Positions 18,577-30,432 of a stretch of DNA of 64,000 nucleotides are shown here, in pieces. Position numbers and translations under genes: made by a program. Under the pieces are notes generated by a model, which searched no databases, had not been told where the DNA came from, and worked only from the letters and a program-made list of their open reading frames with translations. Source of the DNA: Microbacterium sp. Lineage in GTDB: Bacteria > Actinomycetota > Actinomycetes > Actinomycetales > Microbacteriaceae. Positions within the stretch are counted from its first letter, which is position 1. Each line of letters begins with the position of its first letter. Location of the stretch: NCBI GenBank assembly GCA_013823625.1, contig PNMM01000001.1, positions 1,178,001 through 1,242,000 of the forward strand. The letters are read 5' to 3'.

Positions 18577-19368
18577 TTAGCCGGCGAGCTGAAGCTTCAT
18601 GTCGGCCAAGCGCGACGAAATGCTGCCGTCGATGACCTCATCGCCCACCTGCACGCGCACTCCGCCGACGAGGGCGGGGTCGACGACCTGGTTGACGACG
18701 TGCTCGCGACCGTAGCGGCGAGCGATGCTCGCGGTCACGGCGCTGAGCTGGGCAGCCGAGAGGGGCCGCGCGACGGTGACGGTCGCGACACCCTTGCCGG
18801 CAGTGTCGGCGACGGTGGCCGCGGCACTGCGCACGAGCTCCCCGATGCGGCGCCCGCGCGGCTGCTGCACGAGGTGCCCCGCGATCGCCACGGTCTGCGC
18901 CGAGGCGCTGCCACCGAGCAGGCTCTGCACGAGGCTCAGCTTTCCGGCGGCGGAGTCGCGCTTGCTGCCGATCGCCAACTCGAGCTCAGCATCCGACGTC
19001 ACGGCACGGCCGAATTCGAAGAGTTCGGCCTCGATAAGGCCGGGCGTCTTCGACGTTGCCGCAATGGCGCGGATGCCCAACTCTTCGAGCCCGGCCAGCA
19101 GGTCATCTCCGCTCGACCACCGGCTGCTCGCCACGACCTCGACGAGGCCACGAGCCGCAGGGCCGACTTCTGCGAACACGGCGGCCACGAGAGCCTTGGT
19201 GCCCGCGGCATCGGCCGAAGGATTCGAGAGCGCGCTCAGCAATTGCGGCGAGCTGCCGATCGTGCGCGCGGCAGCGAGCAGCTGCTCGCCCGCGGCAAGA
19301 TCAACGCCCGACGAGGCAGCCAGCGCGGTGCGGGCCGTCTGTAGTGCGCTTCGCGTCGCTGAACCCAT
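18577..19368 (-). CDS. atpH: ATP synthase F1 subunit delta
   Basis: 263 aa, longer than the ~177-aa enterobacterial delta but not the b-delta fusion seen in mycobacteria. Recognisable by the terminal part [21 protein letters not shown] followed by [20 protein letters not shown], which contains the conserved GGV/GDE region. It forms the peripheral-stalk cap joining AtpF to AtpA. It starts 2 bases after the atpF stop. Confidence 0.95.
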   Translation of the reverse strand: MGSATRSALQTARTALAASSGVDLAAGEQLLAAARTIGSSPQLLSALSNPSADAAGTKALVAAVFAEVGPAARGLVEVVASSRWSSGDDLLAGLEELGIRAIAATSKTPGLIEAELFEFGRAVTSDAELELAIGSKRDSAAGKLSLVQSLLGGSASAQTVAIAGHLVQQPRGRRIGELVRSAAATVADTAGKGVATVTVARPLSAAQLSAVTASIARRYGREHVVNQVVDPALVGGVRVQVGDEVIDGSISSRLADMKLQLAG

Positions 19369-19370
19369 AA

Positions 19371-20227
<857 letters not shown>

Positions 20228-21070
20228 CTAGTGCTCGTCTGCCAGCGCGAGCTGGATGTAGACGGTGGTCAAGAGAGCGAAGACGTAGGCCTGCAGCACC
20301 GAGACCAAGATCTCGAAGAACGTGAAGGCCGTGCCGAAGGCGAGGGTGACGGCGCTCGCGGCGATCCACCAGCCGCCCAGCTCGACCATGAAGAAGGCGG
20401 TCGCCGAGAAGAACAAAACAAGCAGGAGGTGGCCGACGATCATGTTCATGAGGAGTCGGAGAGTGAGGGTGACGGGCCGCAAGATGAACATCGACACGAA
20501 CTCGATGGGCGTCACGATGATGTAGAGGAACGGCGGAACCCCGGGCGGGAAGAGCGCGTTGCGCAAGAAGGCCCACGGGTGCTTGCGCAGGCCCGCCCAG
20601 ATGAAGGCGATGTAGGCAGCGACGGCCAGCACGAGTGGCATGCCGATGACGGAGTTGGCCGAGATGTTGATGCCCGGCACGATGCCCGTGAGGTTCATGA
20701 ACAACACGAGGAAGAAGATCGTCGTGATGAGCGGCAAGAAGCGCTTGCCGTCTTTCTGCCCGAGCAGGTCTTCGACGATGCTCTTGCGCACGAACTCGAG
20801 GCCCATCTCGATCGTGCCCTGGAAGCGGCCCGGAACCAGCTGCATCTTGCGCGTGCCAAGCCAGAACAGAATGAAGATGAGGGCGACGATCACGAGCCGC
20901 AGCAACATGATGCGGTTCATCTCGAAGAACTCGTTGCCCTCGAAGAAGATGGCCGGCGGGAAGAAGTCGAGAATCGACGGGCCCTTGAATTCCGGAGTTT
21001 CCGTCGCGGGAGCGGTCGCAAAAGCGAGGATGGGGATCAGGGCAGCAGCGCTCAGGGGAGTCTCCAGCAT
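20228..21070 (-). CDS. atpB: ATP synthase Fo subunit a
   Basis: 280 aa polytopic membrane protein. The essential arginine of the proton channel is in LTLRLLMNMIVGHLL. MNLTGIVPGINISANS and LQAYVFALLTTVYIQLAL are also family-typical. The ATG at 21070 has no evident Shine-Dalgarno. The 111-bp gap to atpI contains TAGGGT on the minus strand and could hold an internal promoter. Confidence 0.96.
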   Translation of the reverse strand: MLETPLSAAALIPILAFATAPATETPEFKGPSILDFFPPAIFFEGNEFFEMNRIMLLRLVIVALIFILFWLGTRKMQLVPGRFQGTIEMGLEFVRKSIVEDLLGQKDGKRFLPLITTIFFLVLFMNLTGIVPGINISANSVIGMPLVLAVAAYIAFIWAGLRKHPWAFLRNALFPPGVPPFLYIIVTPIEFVSMFILRPVTLTLRLLMNMIVGHLLLVLFFSATAFFMVELGGWWIAASAVTLAFGTAFTFFEILVSVLQAYVFALLTTVYIQLALADEH

Positions 21071-21181
21071 CGGGGCGAAACGGTCGGCTTCGCGGCGATC
21101 GGCGGCGGTTCTTCTACCCTACCAAGAGAACGGGGAACCGATGAACGGGCGTGCAGTGTTCTCACGGGCATCCGTCACCGA

Positions 21182-21652
21182 TTACAAATCAGGAATCTCG
21201 TCTTTGCTCGGAAGCGTCACATCAACATAGGGCACACGCGATCGCGTCACCGCGATGATGTCGGTCACGAGCCCACCGATCACCGCCGCCACGAGGCACA
21301 CAAAGAGCACTGTCGGTTCGATGAACTCGACGTCGCGCAGCGTGAAGATGAGCACGAGAAAAACGACGAACTTGAGCATCCATGACCCGATGACGATGCC
21401 GAAGTAGGCAGGCGAGAGCAGGTCGCTTCCGGTGACTCGGTCGGCCAGCAAGATGCTCGCGGCGGTCAGCCCGAGAAAGACAAAGCCCATACCGGCGCCG
21501 ATGAGGGCGCTGAGCATGCCCGACAGCTCGGCAACGAGAGCACCGACGACGCTGCCGATAATCGCGATGGCAAAGCTCATGACAGCGCCGTAGACCAGGG
21601 CGCGGCGCAAGACAGGAGCGGCAGTGGACGGTCGGGGGTCGTTCAAGGCCAT
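21182..21652 (-). CDS. atpI: AtpI-like ATP synthase accessory membrane protein
   Basis: 156 aa with four hydrophobic segments (ALVYGAVMSFAIAIIGSVVG, ALIGAGMGFVFLGLTAASIL, FGIVIGSWMLKFVVFLVLIF, PTVLFVCLVAAVIGGLVT). Position directly upstream of atpB and topology match the poorly conserved ATP synthase protein I, which helps assemble the c-ring. The start overlaps the stop of the upstream transferase gene (TGATG), so it is coupled to it. Confidence 0.82.
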   Translation of the reverse strand: MALNDPRPSTAAPVLRRALVYGAVMSFAIAIIGSVVGALVAELSGMLSALIGAGMGFVFLGLTAASILLADRVTGSDLLSPAYFGIVIGSWMLKFVVFLVLIFTLRDVEFIEPTVLFVCLVAAVIGGLVTDIIAVTRSRVPYVDVTLPSKDEIPDL

Positions 21653-22872
21653 CAGGGTTCCTCCGGTCGGGGGGCGGCGAATGCGTCGTCGTCACGAGAG
21701 TCGGGAGCCTCGGAATCGAGGGGGTCAAATCGTCGAAGCGCATCGTGACCCTCGGGCGCGGACTGGGCCACGGCCTCAATGCGCTTGCGGCGGCTGATCG
21801 GAGCAAGCGTGACGAGCGTGCACACGATGAGCCCAATGACCACGGCGGTGAGGGCCCACCACCACGTCAAGAACAAGAACAGCAGGGCACCGAAGGCGAC
21901 CACGGCCGTCCACGCGTAGAAGATCAACACAGCGTGAAAGTGCGAGTGCCCCATGTCGAGCAGCCGGTGGTGCAAGTGCTTGCGGTCGGCGCTGAACGGC
22001 GACTTGCCTGCCCGCAAGCGCCGCAAGACCGCGAGGCCAAAGTCGAGCAAAGGCACGATGAGCACCGCGAAGGGCAGCAGCAGAGGGATGAACACGGGAA
22101 CGAGCTGGCTGCGGTCAATGCCCGGATCGATCTGGCCCGTCACCGAAATGGTCGAGACAGCCATGAGCATGCCGACGACGAGGGCTCCCCCGTCGCCCAT
22201 GAAAATCTTCGCGGGGTGCCAATTGAACGGCAAGAACCCGGCGGTCGCCCCCAAAAGCACGGCCATGACGAGCGATGCGAGGTTGAAGGCCGTCTGGGCC
22301 GTGTCGATCGAGAGCAAGTAGCTATAGATGAAGAACACGGTGCCGGCGATGATCGTGACGCCCGCAACGAGGCCATCGAGACCGTCGATGAAGTTGACAG
22401 CGTTCATGACGAGCACGACGGCGAAGACCGTGACAATGAGCGACATCGTGGGCGAGAGAACCGTGATGCCACCATCGGGGCCAACGGGCAGCGACGTCAG
22501 TTGCAGGCTCGACCACGCCAAGAACCCGGCAATGAGCAGTTGCCCCGCGAGCTTGGTCATCCAATCAAGGTCGAAGAGGTCATCGACCACGCCGAGCCCC
22601 AACATGACGAGGGCCGAGACGATGATCGCGATGATCGGAAAAGGGTCGGAGTAGACGAGATCGAACCAACTGATCTGCGATGCGATGGCGAGCGCGACGA
22701 CGATGCCGAACACGATCGCAATGCCGCCGAGGCGCGGCGTAGGCGTGGTGTGCACATCGCGCTCACGGATGCCCGGGTAGAGCTTGTAGCGGTGACTCAG
22801 CCGCAAAACCCCCCACGAGGCGCCGAAGCTGACGATGGCCGCGATGAGCGCGACGAGCAAGTAAAAGGTCAC
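21652..22872 (-). CDS. MraY/WecA-family undecaprenyl-phosphate GlcNAc-1-phosphate transferase
   Basis: 406 aa with about ten or eleven membrane helices. Catalytic and Mg-binding motifs: GVVDDLFDLDW, NAVNFIDGLDGL, KIFMGDGGAL and the cytosolic histidine loop KHLHHRLL. It transfers a sugar 1-phosphate from a UDP-sugar to undecaprenyl phosphate at the inner face of the membrane, starting cell-wall glycopolymer synthesis (WecA/TagO group rather than MraY, given the HLHHRLL loop). The C-terminal ~50 residues are polar and acidic. The GTG start overlaps the tsaC stop. This gene order before atpI is common in actinobacteria. Confidence 0.92.
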   Translation of the reverse strand: MTFYLLVALIAAIVSFGASWGVLRLSHRYKLYPGIRERDVHTTPTPRLGGIAIVFGIVVALAIASQISWFDLVYSDPFPIIAIIVSALVMLGLGVVDDLFDLDWMTKLAGQLLIAGFLAWSSLQLTSLPVGPDGGITVLSPTMSLIVTVFAVVLVMNAVNFIDGLDGLVAGVTIIAGTVFFIYSYLLSIDTAQTAFNLASLVMAVLLGATAGFLPFNWHPAKIFMGDGGALVVGMLMAVSTISVTGQIDPGIDRSQLVPVFIPLLLPFAVLIVPLLDFGLAVLRRLRAGKSPFSADRKHLHHRLLDMGHSHFHAVLIFYAWTAVVAFGALLFLFLTWWWALTAVVIGLIVCTLVTLAPISRRKRIEAVAQSAPEGHDALRRFDPLDSEAPDSRDDDAFAAPRPEEP

Positions 22873-23546
22873 GAGACGAACTCGGCGCCGGCGACGCGCA
22901 CAATCTCGGCGTCGGGAATGACACCGTTGCGCACGATGCGCAGTTTTCCTTCGGGCAAGTGCAGGCTCGTGGCGTCGACAATCGTCGAGCCGGCGTCGGC
23001 GTCGGCGGGTAGCTCGGCGCCGACGGCACCCGCGTCAAGGTAAACGCTCACACGGTCGCCGAGCATCGCGAGGGCGTCAGCCGCGGTGCGCGCGGCGGGC
23101 ATCCCGCTGATGTTGGCGCTCGAGACGGCGAGCGGGCCGGTGTCAGCGAGCAAGTGCAGGGTGTGCCGGTTGTTCGGCATGCGCAGGGCGACGGTGCCGC
23201 GCGTTTCGCCGAGATCCCAGGCGAGCGACTCGCGCGCTTCGACAATGATCGTGAGACCGCCGGGCCAGAACTCTTTCACGAGCCGGTCGACGACGTCAGG
23301 CACTGTCTCGGCGAGCGCGTTCAACGTCGGAATGCCCGGAATGAGCACGGGCGGAGGCGCGTCACGATCGCGCTCTTTCGCGTCGAGCAAACGTTGCACG
23401 GCAGCCGGGCGAAACGCATCGGCGGCGAGGCCATAGACCGTGTCGGTCGGAATCACGACGAGCTCACCGCGCCCGATGGCTCCACGCGCCGCCCGCAGAC
23501 CCTCGAGCAGTTCGCTCTCGACAGAGCAGTCGTACACGGTGGTCAT
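22869..23546 (-). CDS. tsaC: L-threonylcarbamoyladenylate synthase (YrdC/Sua5 family)
   Basis: 225 aa. It makes threonylcarbamoyl-AMP from threonine, bicarbonate and ATP for the t6A37 modification of ANN-decoding tRNAs. Family motifs: LVVIPTDTVYGLAADAF, KERDRDAPPPVLIPG, EFWPGGLTIIV and AVSSANISGMPAA. It lacks the extra Sua5 domain. I start at ATG 23546; the frame extends 20 codons upstream into the HAD gene promoter region. It is the first gene of the tsaC-wecA-atpI unit. PrmC, often its neighbour, is separated from it here by two plus-strand genes. Confidence 0.93.
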   Translation of the reverse strand: MTTVYDCSVESELLEGLRAARGAIGRGELVVIPTDTVYGLAADAFRPAAVQRLLDAKERDRDAPPPVLIPGIPTLNALAETVPDVVDRLVKEFWPGGLTIIVEARESLAWDLGETRGTVALRMPNNRHTLHLLADTGPLAVSSANISGMPAARTAADALAMLGDRVSVYLDAGAVGAELPADADAGSTIVDATSLHLPEGKLRIVRNGVIPDAEIVRVAGAEFVS

Positions 23547-23567
23547 GATGCGTTCATCGTACTGGGG

Positions 23568-23573
23568 CAGACT
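23568..23573 (+). promoter_or_regulatory. -10 box (CAGACT) of the HAD gene
   Basis: CAGACT ends 7 nt before the GTG at 23581, a leaderless arrangement in a divergent gap of only 34 bp. On the minus strand TACGAT lies 9 nt before the tsaC start. Confidence 0.4.
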
Positions 23574-23580
23574 GTGGGGC

Positions 23581-24204
23581 GTGACTCTGCTCTTTGTGTT
23601 CGACATGGACGACGTTCTCTACGACTACCGCTGGCGCGACCGCATGGACGAGCTCACCGCGATCACGGGCCACGACCTGCACGAGCTGCGTCGTCGGTGG
23701 TGGATCAGCGGCATGGAGTGGAAAGCCGAAGCGGGCGACCCGAGCGACCCCGACGAGTATTTGCGGCGCGTGACCGAGGTCATCGGGGCGCCGGTGTCGC
23801 GCGAGGAGTGGGTGCGCATCCGCTCAGAGGCGACGCACGCGCGGCCTGCCGCCCTCGACGCCGTGCGCCGCGCCGCTGAGCTCGGGCAGGTTGCGCTCTT
23901 GACCAACAACGGCATCCTCATCCACCACCACCTTCACGAGGTGGCGCCCGAACTCGTGCCGATCATGGGGCGCGAGCACATGCACGCCTCGGCGTCGTTC
24001 GGTGCGCGCAAGCCCGACCCGCTCGTATTCGAGCGCGTGCTCGCGCACTATGGGGCCGCTGCCGCCGACACCTTCTTCGCGGACGACCTCGTCGAAAACG
24101 TCGAGGGCGCCGAGTCGATCGGCATCACGGGGCACGTCTACGTCGACGAGGCATCCCTGCTCGCCGCAATCGAGGCGTTCGCCGAGAAGGCGCTCGCGGC
24201 CTAA
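23581..24204 (+). CDS. HAD-superfamily hydrolase
   Basis: 207 aa. Motif I is FVFDMDDVLYDY (nucleophile and acid/base aspartates), motif II LLTNNG, motif III lysine in GARKPDPLVFERV and motif IV FFADDLVENVEGA. The subfamily is the pyrimidine-nucleotidase/haloacid-dehalogenase-like group with a helical cap; the natural phosphate ester is unknown. Start GTG 23581 is chosen because motif I begins immediately after it; the open frame further upstream is antisense to tsaC. It probably forms an operon with the CEOS-like gene 30 bp downstream. Confidence 0.9.
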   Translation: MTLLFVFDMDDVLYDYRWRDRMDELTAITGHDLHELRRRWWISGMEWKAEAGDPSDPDEYLRRVTEVIGAPVSREEWVRIRSEATHARPAALDAVRRAAELGQVALLTNNGILIHHHLHEVAPELVPIMGREHMHASASFGARKPDPLVFERVLAHYGAAAADTFFADDLVENVEGAESIGITGHVYVDEASLLAAIEAFAEKALAA

Positions 24205-24223
24205 GCCCGGCACTCCCCCGCTC

Positions 24224-24229
24224 TACAGT
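24224..24229 (+). promoter_or_regulatory. -10 box (TACAGT) of the CEOS-like gene
   Basis: TACAGT ends 5 nt before the ATG at 24235, in the 30-bp gap after the HAD gene, so this gene can also be transcribed leaderlessly on its own. Confidence 0.45.
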
Positions 24230-24234
24230 GGGGC

Positions 24235-25398
24235 ATGAGCACAACTGAATCGACCACCGGCCTGTTGCACCTCGGCGTTCTCGCAAACTCACGCAAGCCC
24301 GATGAGCACCGGCTGCCGATTCACCCCTCTCACCTCGAGCGCATCGACGTTGACGTGCGCGCCGCGATGACTCTCGAGCGCGGCTATGGTGCCCGATTTG
24401 GCATCGCGGATGCGGAGCTCGAGCCCCTCGTCGGCCCCCTGGTCGATCGCGCCGAGGTCATCGCTCGCGCCGACGTCGTACTGCTGCCCAAGCCGCAAGC
24501 CGCCGACCTTGAGGATCTGCGCGACGGTCAAACCCTCTGGGGCTGGCCGCACTGCGTGCAAGACCGCGCCATCACGCAGCTCGCGATCGACAAGAACCTC
24601 ACGCTCATCGCGTGGGAGGCCATGAACCACTGGCGCGACGACGGCAGCTTCGGGCTGCACGTGTTTCACAAGAACAACGAGCTGGCCGGCTATTGCTCCG
24701 TGATTCACGGCCTCGAGCTGTGCGGCTCAACGGGTGACTATGGCCGGCGACTGACCGCGGTCGTGATTGGGTTCGGGGCGACCGCGCGCGGTGCGGTGAC
24801 CGCGCTCAATGCGCACGGCATCCACGATGTGCGCGTGCTCACGAACCGCGACATCGCGGCCGTCGGCTCCCCGATTCCCTCGGTCGACATCGTGCAGTTC
24901 GAGCACGACCCCGAGTCACCATTTGCGAGCACCGTGAACACGCCCGACGGTCCCGTGCCGCTGCCCGTCTACCTCGCGCAGAACGACATCGTCGTCAACT
25001 GCACGCTGCAAGACCCGAACGATCCGCTCACGTATCTCACGCTCGACGACCTCGACGCGTTTCGCCCGGGCAGCCTCATCATCGACGTCTCGGTCGACGA
25101 GGGCATGGGCTTCGGGTGGGCGCAAGCCACGTCGTTCGCCGAGCCGATGATCACGGTCGGCGCCTCGACCAATTACTACGCCGTCGACCACAGCCCCTCG
25201 CTGCTGTGGAACTCGACGACGTGGGAGATCAGCGAAGCGCTCATGCCGTTCTTGCGCACCGTCATGGAAGGTCCCGCGTCGTGGGCCGGGTCAGACACCA
25301 TTCGCCGTGCCATTGAGATTGAGGATGGCCGCGTGCGTAACGAGGCGATTCTGCGGTTTCAGGGGCGGTCGGGCGAGTACCCGTACGTTCCCGCGTGA
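24235..25398 (+). CDS. N5-(carboxyethyl)ornithine synthase-like / alanine dehydrogenase-family oxidoreductase
   Basis: 387 aa, of the AlaDH/transhydrogenase fold. The N-terminal domain has HRLPIHPSHLERI, ERGYGARFGIADAEL and LWGWPHCVQD. HKNNELAGYCSVIHGLEL and VVIGFGATARGAVTALNAHG form the NAD(P)-binding part, and YYAVDHSPSLLW is near the end. Compared from memory with lactococcal N5-(carboxyethyl)ornithine synthase, the GYG-x-G-ISDAE, NNE-AG and YVVDHTPAL blocks match well, so I prefer that family to ordinary alanine dehydrogenase. It would reductively condense pyruvate with ornithine or lysine; the substrate is inferred. Convergent with prmC, 16 bp apart. Confidence 0.8.
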   Translation: MSTTESTTGLLHLGVLANSRKPDEHRLPIHPSHLERIDVDVRAAMTLERGYGARFGIADAELEPLVGPLVDRAEVIARADVVLLPKPQAADLEDLRDGQTLWGWPHCVQDRAITQLAIDKNLTLIAWEAMNHWRDDGSFGLHVFHKNNELAGYCSVIHGLELCGSTGDYGRRLTAVVIGFGATARGAVTALNAHGIHDVRVLTNRDIAAVGSPIPSVDIVQFEHDPESPFASTVNTPDGPVPLPVYLAQNDIVVNCTLQDPNDPLTYLTLDDLDAFRPGSLIIDVSVDEGMGFGWAQATSFAEPMITVGASTNYYAVDHSPSLLWNSTTWEISEALMPFLRTVMEGPASWAGSDTIRRAIEIEDGRVRNEAILRFQGRSGEYPYVPA

Positions 25399-25414
25399 CG
25401 TCTGCGGCTGGCGT

Positions 25415-26278
25415 TCAGCGGTGCGCGGTCGTCGCGCGGTCGCGGCCCAGCAGGTCGCGGTGTGAGGCGACGGCCGTGAAGCCGCCCGCACGCACGAGTG
25501 CGGCGATGGCTTCGGCCTGCAGTTCGCCGTGCTCGATCACGAGAGTGCCCCCGGGTCGCAGCAAGCGGTGGGCGGTGGCGATGAGCGCGCGCACGGCGTC
25601 CAGGCCGTCGGCACCCGAGTAGAGCGCGTGGTCGGGGTCGAAGAGGCGCACCTCGGGGTCGCGCGGAACCGCGCCCACGGGGATGTAGGGCGGGTTGGAG
25701 GCGACGACGTCGACGGTTCCGTTGAGCTCCGGCACAGCATCCGCCAGATCGGCGAAGACGAGCCGAACGCGGTCGTCGCCGTAGCGGCGCACGTTGCGGG
25801 TGGTCCAGACGAAGGCGGGAGCGGAGTTTTCGACCGCGACGACCTGAGCGTGCGGAACCTCGACGGCCATGGCGAGGGCAATCGCGCCGCTGCCACTGCC
25901 AAGGTCGACGGCGAGCGGGCTCGGGCTCGGCACGGCGGCGAGAGCGTCGATCGCGAACTGCACGACGAGCTCGGTCTCGGGCCGCGGCACGAACACGCCG
26001 GGGCCGACCGCGAGCTCGAGCGTGCGGAACGGCGCCACCCCCGTGATGTGCTGAACGGGTTCGCGCGTGGCTCGACGCTCGACGTATTCGGTGATCGTCA
26101 TGACCTGCTCGGCGTCGACGGGCGCGCCGATGAGGGCCTTCGCTTGCACCTGCCCGCGACTCATGCCGAGCACGTGCCCAATGAGCAGGTCGGCGTCGGC
26201 CTCGGGCGTGGGCACCCCGGCCTCGCCGAGCACCGTGATGGCATGCTCGCGCAACACCGCGAGGTCGGGCTTGCTCAC
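25415..26278 (-). CDS. prmC: Release factor N5-glutamine methyltransferase
   Basis: 287 aa. SAM-dependent methylation of the glutamine in the GGQ loop of release factors. The N-terminal helical domain is followed by the Rossmann fold with VDLGSGSGAIALAMA (SAM site) and the glutamine-methyltransferase signature VASNPPYIP. It lies 10 bp downstream of prfA, whose product is its substrate, in the usual rho-prfA-prmC order. Confidence 0.95.
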   Translation of the reverse strand: MSKPDLAVLREHAITVLGEAGVPTPEADADLLIGHVLGMSRGQVQAKALIGAPVDAEQVMTITEYVERRATREPVQHITGVAPFRTLELAVGPGVFVPRPETELVVQFAIDALAAVPSPSPLAVDLGSGSGAIALAMAVEVPHAQVVAVENSAPAFVWTTRNVRRYGDDRVRLVFADLADAVPELNGTVDVVASNPPYIPVGAVPRDPEVRLFDPDHALYSGADGLDAVRALIATAHRLLRPGGTLVIEHGELQAEAIAALVRAGGFTAVASHRDLLGRDRATTAHR

Positions 26279-26288
26279 GAACGCGGCG

Positions 26289-27371
26289 CTAGACGTCGGT
26301 GTCGCCGAGAGCCGCGAGCCGCGCCTCTTCGTCGAACGAAATGCACGACTCGACCACGGGCGCGAGCGCCCCGTTCATGACGGCGTCAAGGTTGTAGGCC
26401 TTGTAGCCCGTGCGGTGGTCGGCGATGCGGTTCTCGGGGAAGTTGTAGGTGCGGATGCGCTCCGAGCGGTCCATGCCACGAATCTGGCTCTTGCGGGCAT
26501 CGCTCGCCACGGCATCGCGCTCTTCTTGCTGGCGCGCGAGAATGCGCGCGCGCAGCACGCGCATCGCGGCTTCGCGGTTTTGCAGCTGGCTCTTCTCGTT
26601 CTGCATTGCCACGACAATGCCCGTCGGCAAGTGGGTGATGCGCACGGCCGAGTCGGTCGTGTTGACCGACTGACCGCCGGGGCCCGACGAACGGTAGACG
26701 TCGATCTTGAGGTCGTTCTGGTTGATGTCGACCTCTTCAGGCTCATCGACCTCAGGAAACACGAGCACGCCCGTCGTGGACGTGTGGATGCGCCCCTGCG
26801 ACTCCGTCGCCGGCACGCGCTGCACGCGGTGCACGCCGCCCTCGTACTTCAGGCTGGCCCAGACGCCCTGAGCGGGATCACTCGAGCTGCCCTTGATGGC
26901 GACCTGCACGTCTTTGTACCCGCCCATGTCGCTGCGGGTAGCGTCGAGCAGCTCGACCTTCCACCCGCGCGATTCGGCGTAGTAGCTGTACATACGCAAG
27001 AGGTCGGCCGCGAAAAGCGCCGACTCTTCGCCGCCCTCGCCACCCTTGATCTCCATGATCACGTCGCGTCCGTCATCGGGGTCGCGCGGAATCAACAATC
27101 GACGCAGCTTCTCGGCGCGCTCGGTCACCGCCACTTCGAGAGCGGGCACCTCGTCGGCAAACGCTTCGTCGTCTTTCGCGAGCTCACGGGCCGCGACGAG
27201 GTCGTCGGAGGCCTGCTGCCACTTGCTGTGGGCATCCACAATCTGGCTCAGTTCGGCATAGCGCCGATTGAGCTTCTTGGCGCGCGCGGCGTCGGCATGC
27301 ACGGCGGGGTCGCCGAGCTGCCCCTGCAACTCTTCGTGTTCGGCAATGAGGGCGCCGACCGATTCGAACAT
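26289..27371 (-). CDS. prfA: Peptide chain release factor 1
   Basis: 360 aa, canonical length. It recognises UAA/UAG and triggers peptide release. GGQ loop in [19 protein letters not shown]. The codon-recognition region gives [13 protein letters not shown], where the PxT tripeptide is PAT as in other RF1 proteins. Start ATG 27371 gives MFESVGALI; the frame is open further upstream, but that is inside rho. It is 5 bases after the rho stop. Confidence 0.97.
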   Translation of the reverse strand: MFESVGALIAEHEELQGQLGDPAVHADAARAKKLNRRYAELSQIVDAHSKWQQASDDLVAARELAKDDEAFADEVPALEVAVTERAEKLRRLLIPRDPDDGRDVIMEIKGGEGGEESALFAADLLRMYSYYAESRGWKVELLDATRSDMGGYKDVQVAIKGSSSDPAQGVWASLKYEGGVHRVQRVPATESQGRIHTSTTGVLVFPEVDEPEEVDINQNDLKIDVYRSSGPGGQSVNTTDSAVRITHLPTGIVVAMQNEKSQLQNREAAMRVLRARILARQQEERDAVASDARKSQIRGMDRSERIRTYNFPENRIADHRTGYKAYNLDAVMNGALAPVVESCISFDEEARLAALGDTDV

Positions 27372-27376
27372 GGTGC

Positions 27377-29299
<1,923 letters not shown>

Positions 29300-29478
29300 G
29301 GAGTTTTTCCTTTCGGCTCCGGGCGCGAAGGGCCACGGAGGATGCCTGGTGCCTCATGATCGCGACGCCATCGCGGGGCGGGGAAGAAACCGACGAAAAG
29401 CGGTGTCGACCGCGCGAACGCTGGGTGGCGCGAGTGGAAGCAGCAGTGCTGCTGGTGATTGCTCGGGCTGAGAGCGGG
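29300..29478 (-). promoter_or_regulatory. Leader/promoter region of rho
   Basis: 179 bp between the thrB stop and the rho start. It contains the rho ribosome site and a 14-bp palindrome CAGCAGTGCTGCTG at 29441-29454. Rho is autoregulated in many bacteria, so an attenuation leader is plausible here, but I see no clear promoter hexamers. Confidence 0.35.
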
Positions 29479-30432
29479 CTAGGCCGCGGCCTCTGCCGGA
29501 TGCGAGTTCACTGTAGCACCCTTGAAATCGACCGCGAGCATGTGCGAGATCCACGGCGTGGTCGCGTGCCGCTCGATGAGCTCGGCGGCACGAAGACGCT
29601 GAGCCGGGTCGCTGCACAAGACGAGAACCGAGGGGCCTGCGCCCGAGACCACGGCCGCGAGGCCCTCCGCCCGCAACGCCGTGATGAGCGCGTTGGTTTC
29701 GGGCATCGCGCTCGCGCGGTAGTTCTGGTGCAGCTTGTCTTCCGTGGCCGCGAACAACAGCTCGGGGCTTTGGATGAGCGCCGCGATGAGCAGCGCCGAC
29801 CGCGAGACGTTGAAGATAGCGTCTTCGTGCGGCACCGACTCGGGCTGCAGCGAGCGAGCGAGCGCCGTCGACATCGTGCTCGTCTCGGGTACGGCGACGA
29901 GCAACGAGACGCCCCGGTGCACCGTGAGGCGTTTGTGCTTCGGGCCTTCGGGAGTCATCCACGCGATCGTGAGCCCGCCAAACAGCGCGGGGGCAACGTT
30001 GTCGGGGTGACCTTCGAGCTCGGTCGCGCGAGCCAACAAGTCATCGGGGCTCAACTCAACGATGCCCTCGAGCAGGCCCTTGGCGGCCATGATGCCCGAG
30101 ACAATCGCGGCGGCCGATGAGCCCATGCCCCGGCCGTGCGGAATGACGTTGTGCGCCACGAGGTGCAGGCCCGGCAGGGTTACACCGTGAGCGGCAAACG
30201 TGTGAGCGATCGCCCGCACGACAAGATTCGACTCATCGGTGGGCACCTCGCCCTCGCCGACGCCGTGCACCTCAACCGAGGCGCCGGGCTCGGCCCGCAC
30301 GCTGACCTCGAGCTCGTCGTACACCGAGAGTCCGAGACCCAAGACATCGAAGCCCGGGCCGAGGTTGGCTGTGGTGGCCGGCACCTTGACGAGAACGCGA
30401 CGACCCGCGAGGCGCGGGTCGACTGCACTCAC
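29479..30432 (-). CDS. thrB: Homoserine kinase
   Basis: 317 aa GHMP kinase. It phosphorylates homoserine for threonine synthesis. N-terminal motif [20 protein letters not shown], the ATP-binding GHMP motif [15 protein letters not shown] and the C-terminal [11 protein letters not shown] are intact. The GTG overlaps the thrC stop (GTGA). Last gene of lysA-hom-thrC-thrB. Confidence 0.97.
   Translation of the reverse strand: MSAVDPRLAGRRVLVKVPATTANLGPGFDVLGLGLSVYDELEVSVRAEPGASVEVHGVGEGEVPTDESNLVVRAIAHTFAAHGVTLPGLHLVAHNVIPHGRGMGSSAAAIVSGIMAAKGLLEGIVELSPDDLLARATELEGHPDNVAPALFGGLTIAWMTPEGPKHKRLTVHRGVSLLVAVPETSTMSTALARSLQPESVPHEDAIFNVSRSALLIAALIQSPELLFAATEDKLHQNYRASAMPETNALITALRAEGLAAVVSGAGPSVLVLCSDPAQRLRAAELIERHATTPWISHMLAVDFKGATVNSHPAEAAA

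Noticed and set aside
16848-18635. 595-codon open frame antisense to atpA
   Set aside because: It mirrors the strongly conserved alpha subunit; the translation is His/Arg/Asp-rich with no domain, a usual by-product of GC-rich third-position bias.
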